This document shows positions 1 to 10,857 of a DNA stretch of 64,000 nucleotides, in pieces (positions within the stretch are counted from its first letter, which is position 1; the number at the start of each line of letters is the position of its first letter). This DNA is from Symsagittifera roscoffensis (lineage: Eukaryota > Xenacoelomorpha > Acoela > Convolutidae): NCBI RefSeq assembly GCF_963678635.1, contig NC_087063.1, forward strand, positions 84,925,574-84,989,573, written 5' to 3'. The notes beneath the pieces were generated by a model. That model was given only the letters and a program-made list of their open reading frames with translations. It searched no databases and was not told where the DNA came from. The translations under genes and the position numbers were made by a program.

Positions 1-1278
1 GCTTCGCCTCTGTATAGTTCTGTCGTTATCAATATTCTGTCGCATCTGTATTTCTGTCGAATCAATGTGTTCAGATGATTAGTCTGCGATATTTTCCTAG
101 CCTTGCAGCATAAGCATTAGGAATGTCACACGTTTCGCCCCTCACACATTTCGCCCCTAATAATTTCACACATTTCGTCTTCGCACGTTTCGCCCCTAAC
201 TTATTACACAGTTATTTAACGCCGCTTTCTTAATGTGCTTTTAAGGGGCGAAATGTGCCAGTAATTTATGAGGGGCGAAATGTGCCAATAGATTTAAGAG
301 GGGCGAAACGTGCGAGGGGCGAAATGCGTGAATACCAGCAGTTAGTATTACTGCAATGCCTCTTTTTCTGTTATGCTTTGTAGTTAGCTTTCAAACCTTA
401 TCACTTTCTCTGCAAAGTTGAGCTTATGTTTAAGTTAAGTTCAAAGTTTACGTTTAAGATCATTGTAGTTTTTCTGTAGTAAAGTTTTTGGTGATATTTT
501 AAACAGATGTTTGAAAAATGTTTCTCGGTTTTCCTGTTTTCATCATTTTTGCATCGCTGCGAAGTGCTGCGAAGATCCGCTCGGCCTCTGCATGTAAAGT
601 TCCAATTAAGAAGTTCCAAAACAACTTGAAATGTTTCAAGTTTGCATCACTTTAAAAAAGTGTTTGTTGCGGAACCAACTCAAGCCATTGAATTAACTTG
701 AAACATTCAATGTTTCATAGCGTGATAGTTAGTTTCAAAAAAAGTGTTTGATTTAGTTTTGATAAATCATTCTATGCTATCCAAACAACTTGGATTGTTC
801 AAGTTTCCATTGCTTCAACAGCTTGCTTTAAAATTCACTTCGAACCTGTGCCATCGAATTAAAATGAAATCAAATAGCTGCACTGTTGACTTTCTCGAGC
901 ATTTAAAATCAAAAAATTTCTTAGATTAACGGACTGGCTGATTTTTTATAATTCATGGTGGGTGTAAAATGTATTTTTAAGTTATTGTCGATAACGAGCC
1001 ATTACAAAAGCTATAGTCATAGATATCATTTTTTAGTCGTTTTTTTAAGATAAAAGTTTCAGGAAAAGTTTTTTTGTTGATCAAAGTTTTGACGATCAAC
1101 TAGCTTTTTTTTCAAAGCTTTGATCGATTACAAAATAGTTTTTGCAATCAAAATTGAAATTTGATGAACACAAAAATAGTTTCGATAAATTTTTCATTTA
1201 AATTGAAAACAATTCACTGGCTAAATATATCTGGATAAAGTTCATCACATCGTTACACTTTATAATTAAAGATCTCTT
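1..1278. other. Intergenic, AT-rich, no gene recognised
   Basis: No conserved coding exon or RNA gene is visible. Short open frames (for example 401-619 minus and 744-929 plus) have low-complexity AT-rich translations with no recognisable motif. The only structure seen is the inverted motif array at about 124-332, listed separately. Confidence 0.5.
124..332. repeat. Inverted array of GGGGCGAAATGTG-type motifs (MITE-like)
   Basis: Four copies of CACA/GTTTCGCCCCT-type motifs lie on the left (124-199). Four copies of the reverse complement (AGGGGCGAAATGTG) lie on the right (242-331), with a roughly 40-base spacer between. The outer motifs form imperfect terminal inverted repeats, so the whole reads as a small non-autonomous DNA element with repeated subterminal motifs. 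No clear target-site duplication was found. It could instead be a fold-back minisatellite. Confidence 0.6.
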
Positions 1279-1286
1279 GAGAAGGG

Positions 1287-1731
1287 CAGTAGCGGATTTA
1301 GGGGGGGGGGCGGATTCGGGGGCGGACGCCTCCCCCTCAGGGATTCGACCCCCTGCCGACCCAAAGGGTCTCCCTTTGAACTATTTTTAGATATCCATTT
1401 TTGGCTGACGGACCCCTAAATTTTTCTAAAGGCGCCTTTGGCGCAAATAAATACTAATTTTGAGGGGGGAGCGCGAGCCGAAAAAACGCGATTTTTTGGT
1501 CAAAAATTTTTAAAAAGTGCCTAAAAACACCTTTTTTTCGGCTTTTTTTTTCAAAAATTTGCCTGCGGCGCAGAAACTTCGGTAAAATTACGGTCTTGGT
1601 CTTTATAGTGTTTTGAGAGAGCTCAGAAAATCAATTTGGTCGGCCCAAAAAAAAGGTCGACAAATTTTTAAATTTTTTTCTGAAAATCCGCCCCCCCCCC
1701 CCCCCTCGAGAAATTCCTAGATCCGCACCTG
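1287..1731 (-). mobile_element. hAT-type MITE, diverged copy, inverted orientation
   Basis: This is a reverse-orientation copy of the element at 8800-9230, sharing the same blocks: a GC-rich end, a stretch of G/C homopolymer, and the words GGCGCCTTTGGCGC and GGGTCGGCAGG. The left end reads CAGTAGCGGAT and the right end ATCCGCACCTG, diverged from the intact CAGGGGCGGAT. The flanking octamers GAGAAGGG (1279-1286) and GAGGAGGG (1732-1739) match at 7 of 8 bases, as expected for an aged 8-bp hAT target duplication. No transposase is encoded. Confidence 0.75.
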
Positions 1732-1754
1732 GAGGAGGGTTGGGGATCTCTGTT

Positions 1755-1995
1755 TTGTAGGCCGACCAAATTGACTTTCCGAGTGCTCCAAAGAACCTAT
1801 TTTGATCAACATGTTTGAACCACAGGCAAGTTTTTGAAAAAAAGGTCAATATGCCGTTTTTGGGAACTTTTGGAAAATTTTGAACAAAAAATTGTGGTTT
1901 TTCGGCGCGCGCTCCCCTTCAAAATATATATATATATATTGGCGCCCAAGATGCCTTTTAAAAGTTTAAGGGTTGGTCGGCCTAAAATGGATGAT
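1755..1995 (+). mobile_element. Truncated second copy of the same hAT MITE
   Basis: Matches the 8885-9130 part of the intact element in forward orientation, including the GGCGCGCGCTCCCC block followed by a TATATATTGGCGCC-like block. Both termini are missing. It lies about 25 bp from an inverted copy, so the pair forms a head-to-head arrangement. Confidence 0.65.
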
Positions 1996-2857
1996 ATAAA
2001 ATAAAACCAAAGGTGTGAAATAATTGATTGTTTACAGGCAAAAGGCCTTCATTTTGTTTACTTATCTCGTTATTAAGATCACTGTCTAGATCAGACCCGT
2101 CTCCTTGTCATTCACCAAATATTCGACTTTTTTGTCAGCCATTTTCGGTTGCCCCAGGCATATTATTACGAAGGGCTCAAAGATGTGAAAAAGGTATTTA
2201 ATATATTAATATCTTTCGATACTTGAGTAAGTTGAAAGTTTTCGCGTGTCGTTTTCAAAGCAGCTTAAATATTGAACTCAAATCTCAGGAGCTGCATTAT
2301 GCGTGATTATCTGCTCATTATTCATTCAAGCCATTTTTTGCAGCTTCTCTTTATGACCGACAAGAGATGGATATAACGAGGGAAATAATCTTTGAAATGA
2401 CCAACTTTCATGTCTCTTCATTGCTAATTCTATTCTGTAGTCGAGAAAACATATTGTGAATAATAATTACATCATTATTATGGAAATGAATTGCGACTAG
2501 AGGTTTTTTGTTGCCAACAATTTCACAAAGTCAATTGGAACATTTTTTATTCTATGCCTTTCTGTTAAAATATGTCCTTTTATTAAAAATGCATCATTAA
2601 ACTAGCATTTTGAAAATCACTTAATCGTTTTTGGTGATTTTTGGCGTTTTTGTAGGGATTAAATAATATAAAAGTAAGTGCATTTTGTATAGGGTTGTTT
2701 TTGTTTGATTTACTGTGCATTAAATTGAAGTTCAAGTGTGAAGTTGATTTAGGGATTAAGTGAGTATTAGTTGATTGTTTGAAGATGTTCCTAATAATTA
2801 TCCCCTCTCAATGCTCAGGTGTTCAGATAGTAATACTCATCTGTGGGACGGAAGTGA
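1996..2857. other. Intergenic, nothing recognised
   Basis: AT-rich sequence without a recognised exon or RNA gene. A good splice-acceptor-like sequence (pyrimidine-rich ending CTCAG) lies at about 2805-2819, just before the short open frame at 2858. Confidence 0.4.
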
Positions 2858-3199
2858 ATGAAAGAAAGTGTGGCTGCTAGCTCTCACTCACTGCATATGT
2901 TTGCTAATGACAGCCAGCTTAGCAATTCATTCCAGGGTTGTTCAATCCAGTCCATACTTAATGGGAAAACCCTCATGCCAGAAGGACGAAACGAATGTCC
3001 GAAATTATTTCAACAAATCAGAATTCTTTACAACTTCGAAAACACATTTTCTGATTTGTCTCCCTTTAAATTTAACAAATCTGTCGTATTTTCCGCTTCA
3101 TCTATTAGATCTCCTCCATACTACAGGAGCATAATTAATCAAAATAAAAACACTCATTCTAATATAGAACATTTGATAACTAAATTGAAAAATAATTGA
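2858..3199 (+). CDS. Possible hypothetical ORF or terminal exon, 113 residues
   Basis: An open frame of 113 codons beginning with ATG and immediately preceded by an in-frame stop. An AATAAA (3199-3204) overlaps its own stop codon. A pyrimidine-rich CAG lies 38 bp upstream, so this could be part of a spliced 3' exon read in this or another frame. The protein is rich in Ser, Asn and Phe, has no motif I recognise, and overlaps another long open frame (2868-3134). It would converge on the 3' end of Evx. It could well be chance. Confidence 0.2.
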   Translation: MKESVAASSHSLHMFANDSQLSNSFQGCSIQSILNGKTLMPEGRNECPKLFQQIRILYNFENTFSDLSPFKFNKSVVFSASSIRSPPYYRSIINQNKNTHSNIEHLITKLKNN

Positions 3200-3260
3200 A
3201 TAAATTTGTATAAGAAGAAAAGTGTTTTATCATACTACTGTTGGGGTATATATTTACCAT

Positions 3261-3266
3261 TTTATT
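3261..3266 (-). promoter_or_regulatory. Candidate poly(A) signal of Evx
   Basis: AATAAA on the minus strand, about 70 bp past the Evx stop codon. It fits a short 3' UTR. Confidence 0.45.
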
Positions 3267-3337
3267 GTACAATTTACAAAAAGAGTTAAATTTAAACCAA
3301 TTATTCCAAATGCTCTATATTGTTCTGGTTTTGATAA

Positions 3338-3919
3338 TCATGCTTTAGAAGATTGGTCGTTTTTTGAACTTGTTTCGTTCGTTGATTCTGAGAGGTGAGT
3401 TTTATTTGGGATCGAGTTTGGAGGGTTGAAAGTTGGGTCGTTTGAAGAAACTGTTGGATGTGGAGTGACTAGCGAGTTGGTGAGACTATGAGCGTTAAAA
3501 ATAGACTTCTGCAAGTTAGCCAGAGCGCCCAGTGAGTTTTGTTGGCTCATTTGGGAGTGAATATTTGCAAAATTGAGTGGCAGTAGATGACTCAGAGATG
3601 GTAGATTGGGCAAACTGGTGGGGTTCAGTGCGCCTGCATTTGGGTTCAGGGGCATGTTTTGCCCGAATATGGGGTGTCCGAATTTGAAGCCGGTCGGGTT
3701 GTTTGGCGCCAAAAGTGACGAAGGTGCAGTGGGGGGCATGAATGAGTGTTGGGACGGGTGGTTGCCCCCCTGTAGCTCAAATGGGTTGGGCGGAGTGGGC
3801 TGTGAAGGTATGACCCCTCTGTGGACCAAGTAGCCGTAGTAGTATGGGTCGAAGAAAGGGGGCCATGCCAGTGTCTGTTTTTGACGCTTCTCTTTCATTC
3901 TTCTGTTTTGGAACCAGAC
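3338..3919 (-). CDS. Evx: Evx exon 4 (homeodomain helix 3 and C-terminal tail)
   Basis: Starts [14 protein letters not shown] directly after a TTCTAG acceptor (3921-3920), so the complete recognition helix is present. It continues with [18 protein letters not shown], resembling the post-homeodomain block of Evx proteins, then about 150 low-complexity residues to the stop. Confidence 0.93.
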   Translation of the reverse strand, partial: VWFQNRRMKEKRQKQTLAWPPFFDPYYYGYLVHRGVIPSQPTPPNPFELQGGNHPSQHSFMPPTAPSSLLAPNNPTGFKFGHPIFGQNMPLNPNAGALNPTSLPNLPSLSHLLPLNFANIHSQMSQQNSLGALANLQKSIFNAHSLTNSLVTPHPTVSSNDPTFNPPNSIPNKTHLSESTNETSSKNDQSSKA

Positions 3920-6221
3920 CTAGAATTCAAAACACATTCACTTCATGAAATAGTCGCAGTTGGTCAGAATTATTCATTTGACACATGTTGAAAACTCTGT
4001 TGAGATATTTCATTGTCTATTTGAGGAAATTTAAAGGCCATTTTAAGTGATGGCAGTTGATTTTGCGGGCATCTAAAGTTGAACCGAGCAAATTTAATGT
4101 TTTTAAGTTATTTCAAAATCCATGATCTGAAGTTATAAACAGAAAAAAAAATGTTTTTTTTTTTAAATTAATAGCAAAACTATAAATAAGTTGAGGCTTT
4201 CAAATTGGGTTGGTAGACATGTCTAAAGGGGGGTTATGTTATGTTATCTTTAAGAGTAATGAACGTAGTGAAGACTCTTATATAGGTCGTGCTGATTTTT
4301 TTTCAGGAAAAGTCTTAAAAGTGTCTAATAACTACAGATGTGCATTCATACATATTGATGCATTTGTAAATGCACTTAGGTTTATATGCTTTTTGAGCTC
4401 AATTGAAGTTCATCTGATGGAAGTGACGTAAATATCACTCTCCAAAAACGAACGTGGAAATGGCGCGAAAAAATGTGAACGATTTCTAGTTCAAAAGTGG
4501 AATTTAATTTTTAGATTTCCCTGAGGAATAAAAACTTTACCTGTTGATCCAGTTTTCTCTAGTTGGGTTAATGTTATCAAAAAAGCGCCAATCATAAATT
4601 ATTCTAGAAATTCAAAGAGCTTAAAGGGGCATCTATTTTTTTCTTTGAAATTCGAAAGTTGAGATTTTTTCAACAAAGTAAGTGTTTTTTATGTTTACTT
4701 GCTATCATTACTCTCTTTTCCAATCTTCGATTGGCTGTGTTATGTTGTGTTGTGTTGTGTTGTGTTATGTAGTTACCTTGATGGTGGTCTCTGGGAGGTT
4801 GAGGGCGGCTGCCATCTCACACCTCCTCGGTCTGCTCACGTAGTTCTCCTTGCGGAACTCCGCCTCCAAAATGTCCTGCTGGTCCTTGCTGAATGCCGTC
4901 CGATACCTAGCACAACAAAACACACGAATTCCATCCAAGTATCTCCTTTTCACCACAGTTACTTTCAAATTTACCCTCAAACCTGGTTCCATTGCCACCA
5001 GTAAGTCTTAAACGAACCTTAAACTGCATTTAGAAAGCAAAGCGCCTTTTCCTAACATGCCTCCGTGACTTGTAAGTTATCACAAGTTGACAGTCACTCC
5101 TTTCTAGCTGATTAGCGTTGTAAGTTTTTTGGAAAAAACATTTAATTTGAAAGTGACATACAAGAAGTAATCATTAATACAAAGTTTGTTCTTTTCGAGA
5201 GCAGTAATACTAATCTTCGCATTCAAAATCTTGAAGCTCGTGTTATAATTCTGACTGAATTTCACATTATAGATACACTGAACTTCAGAACCATTTGATG
5301 TTTTTTTTCCACTTGTTTGCACATAGTGTGAAACTTCAGCGCATAGAAAATAATGCGTATTTTTCAAAAGATTACTTTTTGTGGAATGTGGGAGGAAGCG
5401 AAAAAAAGAGGCGAGAAACGAGAATTGTGTGAAAGTGAAAAATTACCTTCGGATGCCGTTGACGATGGAGCACTCTCCTCCCCCTCCTCCTCCTCCGAGA
5501 GCAGAGGCGTTTGCAGAGGAGAGGTGGTCGTGGGCAGGAAGGGGGGAGGAGGAGACGTCTCTGTCTGATTGGAGGAGGAGGTCAGAGGAAGAGTGGGATT
5601 CTGTGGACTCCATCCGCTCCCGCTTCCTCATCGTCCCCTCCCCCTCTCTGTCTCCGTCTTTCTCACTCAGAACATCTGCTCAACAACAACATGTCATAAT
5701 TGAGATACTGATTTTACAAACTAAAATCTAGAGAAACACCAAAACTTAGCAAAACTCCCAAATGAGCTTGTATCGAGAGGAACACAGACAATACAAATGG
5801 CCAACCCTGACTAAAAGAACAAATTTTAAAATGTCTAAAAACTGTCTCTGTTTCTAGCATATAATGGTTTCGCCAGCAGTGTAGCGAGTAGTGAATAAAA
5901 TGAATCCGTTTGCAGTGTACAAGTTTTTCAACGTTCTGATAGCAATTATTTTTGTGAAACCGTTTTGAAATTAGGGCGTCTTTTCGATTAGGAACCAGAA
6001 TAATTTTTATCGACGCCCACCTAAACTTGACTTCTTTTTCCGTTTTGTTTTTGTTCTGTTTTTAACTCACCTGCAGACCTGTTGAATGTGTGCTGAATGT
6101 GTAGTTGGTCGAAACTATTATTTCTCTTCTCATTTAGAAGAGCGAATTGGTTGGCCGACTCTGTCGTCATCTTCTTCACTGGTTCCCGCTTGATCAAGTT
6201 TGAGATCGAAAAAGAATCCAT
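3338..6221 (-). CDS. Evx: Even-skipped class homeobox transcription factor (Evx), 4 exons
   Basis: This is a nuclear DNA-binding regulator of the Evx/eve family, used in posterior, neural and mesodermal patterning in animals. Exons on the minus strand are 6221-6071, 5675-5447, 4906-4777 and 3919-3338, joined in phases 1, 2 and 0 with GT-AG boundaries, giving 363 residues. The homeodomain covers about residues 126-185: it starts RRYRTAF, has [19 protein letters not shown] in the middle and [13 protein letters not shown] in helix 3. The [20 protein letters not shown] words are diagnostic of Evx, as is the intron between TIK and VWFQNRR. N-terminal residues 4-10 (FSISNLI) look like an eh1 Groucho-binding motif. 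The remainder is low complexity: a Gly run and a Ser/acidic stretch before the homeodomain, and a Pro/Asn/Ser/Leu-rich tail after it. The start is the first Met of the upstream exon. The first half of the homeodomain is somewhat diverged ([12 protein letters not shown]). The first-exon assignment rests on splice phase only. Confidence 0.92.
4777..4906 (-). CDS. Evx: Evx exon 3 (homeodomain helices 1-2)
   Basis: 130 bp, from an acceptor ending GTGCTAG to the donor ATCAAG|GTAACT. Encodes YRTAFS through LPETTIK. A TGTGT-type microsatellite on the plus strand lies just inside the downstream intron (about 4740-4770). Confidence 0.93.
5447..5675 (-). CDS. Evx: Evx exon 2
   Basis: Acceptor GAGCAG|AT at 5676. 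Encodes an acidic/Ser linker, a seven-Gly run and the first Arg residues of the homeodomain. Donor CGAAG|GTAATT. Phase 1 in, phase 2 out. Confidence 0.8.
6071..6221 (-). CDS. Evx: Evx exon 1
   Basis: Starts with ATG and encodes [13 protein letters not shown] and a polar stretch, ending in phase 1 at a GCAG|GTGAGT donor. The eh1-like FSISNLI sits at residues 4-10. Its assignment to Evx is inferred from a strong donor and an exact phase match to exon 2. Confidence 0.7.
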
Positions 6222-6419
6222 CTGTTTTAGTTTTGTTCCAACTATTTCATGAGTGGAAAACTATCCGAAGGAGACTTCTATGGGGAAGTGTAATTTATAG
6301 GAAATTGAATGAGATGGCTTTTCAGATATGAGTGGGGCAGTTGAGCAGTTGTGATTGGACAGTTGTGTGGAAGACAGACTGAGACTGATTCTGAATTAAA
6401 GGGTCCTCAAGTGGATGAT
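6222..6419. promoter_or_regulatory. Evx promoter-proximal DNA with TATA-like box
   Basis: On the minus strand a TATAAA (plus 6294-6299) lies about 75 bp upstream of the proposed ATG, which would give a short 5' UTR. This stretch is single-copy; the triplicated block starts right behind it at 6420. Confidence 0.35.
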
Positions 6420-8799
6420 TTAGATGAGCAGGTTTCCAATTTGATTAATATCTGTTTTATGGTCGTTTGCTAGTTGTAATTTGACAGCCTGCAGCACTTC
6501 AATTTAAGATCAACTAAGAGCTGCTTGATTGGGAATTGAGATGAAAAACGAAAGAAACAATGAAAGGAAGAGAGAGATAGTTCAGTTACTGTTAGTTGAT
6601 GTCCAATTGGGGTAGCAGCTGGGTCTGCTCTGGTCTGGTCTGTCCACCTTGTTAGGAATGAAATGGACTATCTGTGATTTGATTGCTGAAGGGAAAAGGA
6701 TACTGTTAGTAGTCCCTAACAGACAGTGGTTAACTAACTTATAAGCCACTTCGGCCACATTTATAATCCCCCCGAGACTCCGAGTTAACAGAGAGTGATT
6801 GTTGCTAGTTATAATTGCGATTGAATTGTATAATTTATAATTGTAATTGAATTTTTCCTCAGTAGGTGTTGTAGTTGCTGTTTGTTAGGCGGTGAAAACT
6901 ATCTATCCCCCCTCTTCAAATGAAGTAATTGTATAAATAGAAACTGTTTCTGAATAGATAGAGAAGATAGAGGGGGGGGGGGGTTGTTTGTTGTAAGGTG
7001 GGTATTTGATCTTTTTGCTGTTATAAGGAAGGGGGGACTTATTGTTTGCGCTTGTTTATTGTAATTGAGAAGGGCTTAGAGGCTTTTATGGGGCGAAATG
7101 GGAATAGGCAGTGGAGACTTTAAGCGAAAACAGACTGGAAATTGTAAATAGAATTTGTGATATTAAAATGAACTACAATGTCCTCAATGGGCCTCGTGGG
7201 GCCATAACGACCATAAAGTAAATGTACAAATTCGAAACAGATGAGGCATTAATCAAGCCAAACTTACGAGATTAGCACAGGTGATCCTACTCGAATGGTC
7301 ACCAATTTACACACTTATCAGTAATAAACAAAAACAAACAAAATTGAAGCCTAAAGCTATTTATTTCCTGGCACGGATCAAACCTCCTATCACGATCATG
7401 CTCAGTTTTGATCCTCTGACAGGCTCGAACACTAAACCAATTGAAGGTGCCGTCTCACTTTTGATGATAGGGATTAGGAGTTTGTCAAGTTATAAGGATC
7501 CAATTAACACGTGAACAGCTAACACACCAGCACCAATTGAATAACTTTGCCCCCGACCGGCACAAGCAGTTAATCGCCACAACTCTCCCAGTCAAACCGA
7601 CTCCAGAGAAAAGAAAGACGGCAGATCTTTTTTCGACCGCCGGCGCCAACGAGGAGAAAACAAATTATGACAAAAACGAAATTTTGTCTTGTTGTACTAG
7701 AAATGCTCAAACCCGCCCTGCACGTTAGGAGAAATGGAAAACTTGAGTGTCGAGCTTGGCACCTGGATGGAACAATGTTTGGTACTTCAAAGGCAACTTG
7801 ACACAACCTCTCGACAATTTACAAGAAGCACTTGATCATTTGCACGCCTGTGGAAAGTTGTCAGCTAATGATTGCGCTTTTAATTGAGTCTCGCTAAAGA
7901 CTCTGTTAAAAAGTGTCCGAGTGTGTGTAATTATTAGCTAAATGTGACAGCTTACACTCCAGTTTCCCCTTCCTTGGTCCTTTCCAACCGCCAATGCTGG
8001 CGACTTCCCCGAAACATTACATTTGTCGTAAATTAAGCGATCTTGTATCTTGGGCAAATGACAGAGAAACTGTGTATGGCTTTGCTGCTCGAAACACAGA
8101 AATTGCACAGCGTGGCCCACAAATTATGGGCGATAATTGATCGTTTAAACCACCAAGGTGTAATAATTGGAGTGGTTAGAGATAATAAATGACCATTAAG
8201 ACTAGATCAAAACTTATCGAATCACTGATTTCTATCTTAGAAACACCATTTCCACTCAAATGTGTTCACACACCAGTACAGAAGTGTTAAGTGGAAGACC
8301 CCCACTGAACCCCGGGCAGAATTTCCAGCAGTAACAAGTACCCTATGCTATTATTTAGAAATGGTTTAATCTTTTTTTTGTTCCGGCTCCTATCCTAAGT
8401 GGCAAGGAACTTTGTATTCGAGTTGTTTTGTTCCAGACAAAATCAAGTTCCTCGCAGACAACTCAGAAAATAGTGTTTTTTAATCTTTACCTCTTTAAGC
8501 CGCGATTCGTTCAATATTGAAAAGTAATGGAAAAACAACATCCAGAAGATACTCAAAAACAACATTTAACTACGCTATTAGTACTGAAAACTAGATAAAC
8601 TTGAGCTCAAGACAACCTTACTTTACTACTGTCCGATATTAAACAAATTTCGTCAAATGTTGCTAGTTTTAAAGGTCTTAATTTGTCTGGAGAAAAAAAC
8701 CAATCCAAGCACAAATATTAGGTCACTTTCTTCGAAAGGCGGAGTAATAAAATGTTGTTGGCGCTAATATTCGCGCTTTCCTAGTATTTCACATCCACC

Positions 8800-9230
8800 C
8801 AGGGGCGGATCTAGGATTTTCTCGAGGGGGGGGGGCGGATTTTCAAAAAATTTTCCAAAATTTTGACGACCTTTTTTTTTTTTTTAGGTCGACCAAATTG
8901 ATTTTTCGAGCTCTCCCAAAGCACTGTTTTGCCCCTATTTTGGCAAAATTTTCTGCGCCGCAGGCAAATTTTTGAAAAAACTGTCAAAAAAGCCGTTTTT
9001 GGGCACTTTTTGAAAAATTTTGACAAAAAATAGTGTTTTTTTTGGCGCGCGCTCCCCCTCAAAGTTAGTATATATTGGCGCCAAAGGCGCCTTTAGAAAA
9101 ATTTTAGGGTCGATCTGCCAAAAATGGATTTCTGAAAAAGTATCAAAGGGGGGACCCTTTGGGTCGGCAGGGGGTCGAATCCCTGAAGGGGGGCGTCCGC
9201 CCCCCCCGCCCCCCCCTAAATCCGCCCCTG
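8800..9230. mobile_element. Intact hAT-type MITE with 8-bp target duplication
   Basis: 431 bp with perfect 11-bp terminal inverted repeats CAGGGGCGGAT / ATCCGCCCCTG. It is flanked by exact 8-bp direct repeats CATCCACC (8792-8799 and 9231-9238). The corresponding place in copy 3 (about 15411-15418) has a single CATCCACC and no insert, an authentic empty site. The 8-bp duplication and CAGGG ends indicate the hAT superfamily. No transposase is encoded, so it depends on a partner elsewhere. Confidence 0.93.
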
Positions 9231-10610
9231 CATCCACCTAAAATTGTTATGAAAAAACTGTTTTGAAAATGCAAAGATAGCTGTGGTCGGAACTTTCTGT
9301 GCCATCTGCACAGCAGCGTATATTCTTGTTTCGGTTAGAACTTAGATGACAGATTGAAGAAGAAACCCAAAAACACCACTAAAATGGCTTAACTGTCTGG
9401 TTTTGCTTTCTTTTTCGGACTCTAACATCCTTTGTGCAGTTCTGTCTGAGGGCTATTCGGGCTAGGAGATAGTGTTCAGGCCGTGAAGCTCTTCAAGCAG
9501 CGCGCGTGACCAACTTTGAATCAATCAATATCAATCATTTTCTCATAGTTATAGATAGAAATTATAGATTAAATTAACTGGGTTCCTTGACTAACTGCCA
9601 GGGCCAAGCTGTGATCGATTTGCGCATTTTTTGATGCAGTTTTTTAGAGACTCACTGTTGAAAATCACTTAACGTTTTCACATATTATGGATGAAGCTGT
9701 TGATCTTTATGTTTGAAAATATATTAAGTACATTTGTCAATTTAAAGCTCCTTTGAAGCAGAAACAACCACTTTGTGTCCAATTACCCCAATCAAGACAG
9801 TTTCAAATTTTTTCAATCATAGGAAATCTCTGCTTTTGTTTATAGTAATTACAACGACATTTAAGAATAAAACCACTCCAATCAATAACTAGATGTTTGC
9901 TCCTTGCAGAAACTCCGACGCTAATCAATCAGAGCCACGCGCTGTAAGAACCCTCATAGTTCCGACCATTGAAAATGTGGAAGAGCTTTGTATTCGAGTG
10001 TGTTTTAGATTTTTTGTTTTCCTCGCAATATCAGCGAACACAAAAAACATCCGATTGGGTCGAGTGACATATCTTATCGAAAACCTTTCATTTATAATTT
10101 GAACGAAATTAAAATTTTTGGCAAAGTTTTCACATTGTCGTCCAAAACCCGTTTAAATTTTTGAATTTTCGAGCATATAAAATAAGCGAACAGGGCAGGC
10201 TTTTTGTTGCCATCAACTAAATCAGTTAGCACAAAAAATCATCAGATTGAGTGGCGTGATATATCATATTGAATCCCTTTCAGGCCTGATTCGAACGAAA
10301 TTTAAAAAATTTCCAAGTCCCAGTGCCGAGAAAAACGGGTTTTAAAATTTTAAGTTTCAATTCAATTTTGAATAAGTAAATCGAGCGAGCAGGCTTTTAA
10401 TAGTGGAATATGCCACCAAAATTTCGTTTTCTACACTTCAATTGTTTTGGATAGGCCCACAATTTAGTGTCTGTATGTCACTGAAATCCAGAGACAATTC
10501 TTCAAACATGTTCGAAATTGTAAGTGAAACCCACTTAAAAAAAATTTGCGGATTCTGCGTACAAAAAGGTGTAACGTAAATTTCGCTTGCACATTAGTTT
10601 TGTTACTGCT

Positions 10611-10857
10611 TCCGCAACCGGCGTATACAGCTAGTTGTTCCGGATTCCGCAATTGTAAGCGGATTCTGTGAAATATGAGCGGAAAATATATTCCGGAAAT
10701 TGTAACTGGATTCCGCAACCGGCGAATATAGCTAGTTGTTCCGGATTCTGCAATTGTAAGCGGATTCTGTGAAATAGGAGCGGAAAATTTATTCCGGAAA
10801 TTGTAAGTGGATTCCGCAACCGGCGTATACTGCTAGTTGTTCCGGATTCCGCAATTG
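10611..10857. repeat. 101-bp satellite, array in copy 1 (about 2.5 units)
   Basis: Units of 101 bp contain TTCCGGATTCCGCAATTGTA, a GCGGAAAATATATTCCGG core and CCGCAACCGGCG. Each unit has two related halves of about 50 bp built on TTCCG.AAATTGTAAG.GGATTC. Frames stay open across the units only because the period contains no stop in them. Confidence 0.88.

Larger units (their letters stand above)
6420..10857. repeat. Tandem duplication, copy 1 (next to Evx)
   Basis: This block of about 4.4 kb begins TTAGATGAGCAGG and ends in 101-bp satellite units. It recurs as copy 2 (10858) and copy 3 (13100) with very high identity by eye. Copy 1 is distinguished by about 50 extra bp at about 7138-7188 and by the hAT element at 8800-9230. 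Short open frames repeated in all copies (7537-7728 plus, 7570-7806 minus and others) are carried along with the duplication and show no recognisable domain. I treat the block as non-coding Evx upstream DNA. Confidence 0.85.

Noticed and set aside
4738-4770. TGTGT microsatellite as a CRISPR-like or regulatory array
   Set aside because: Plain short tandem repeat in an intron of an animal gene.
5353-5731. Plus-strand frames opposite Evx exon 2
   Set aside because: Low-complexity Pro/Arg-rich translations of the Gly/Ser codons of the homeobox gene.
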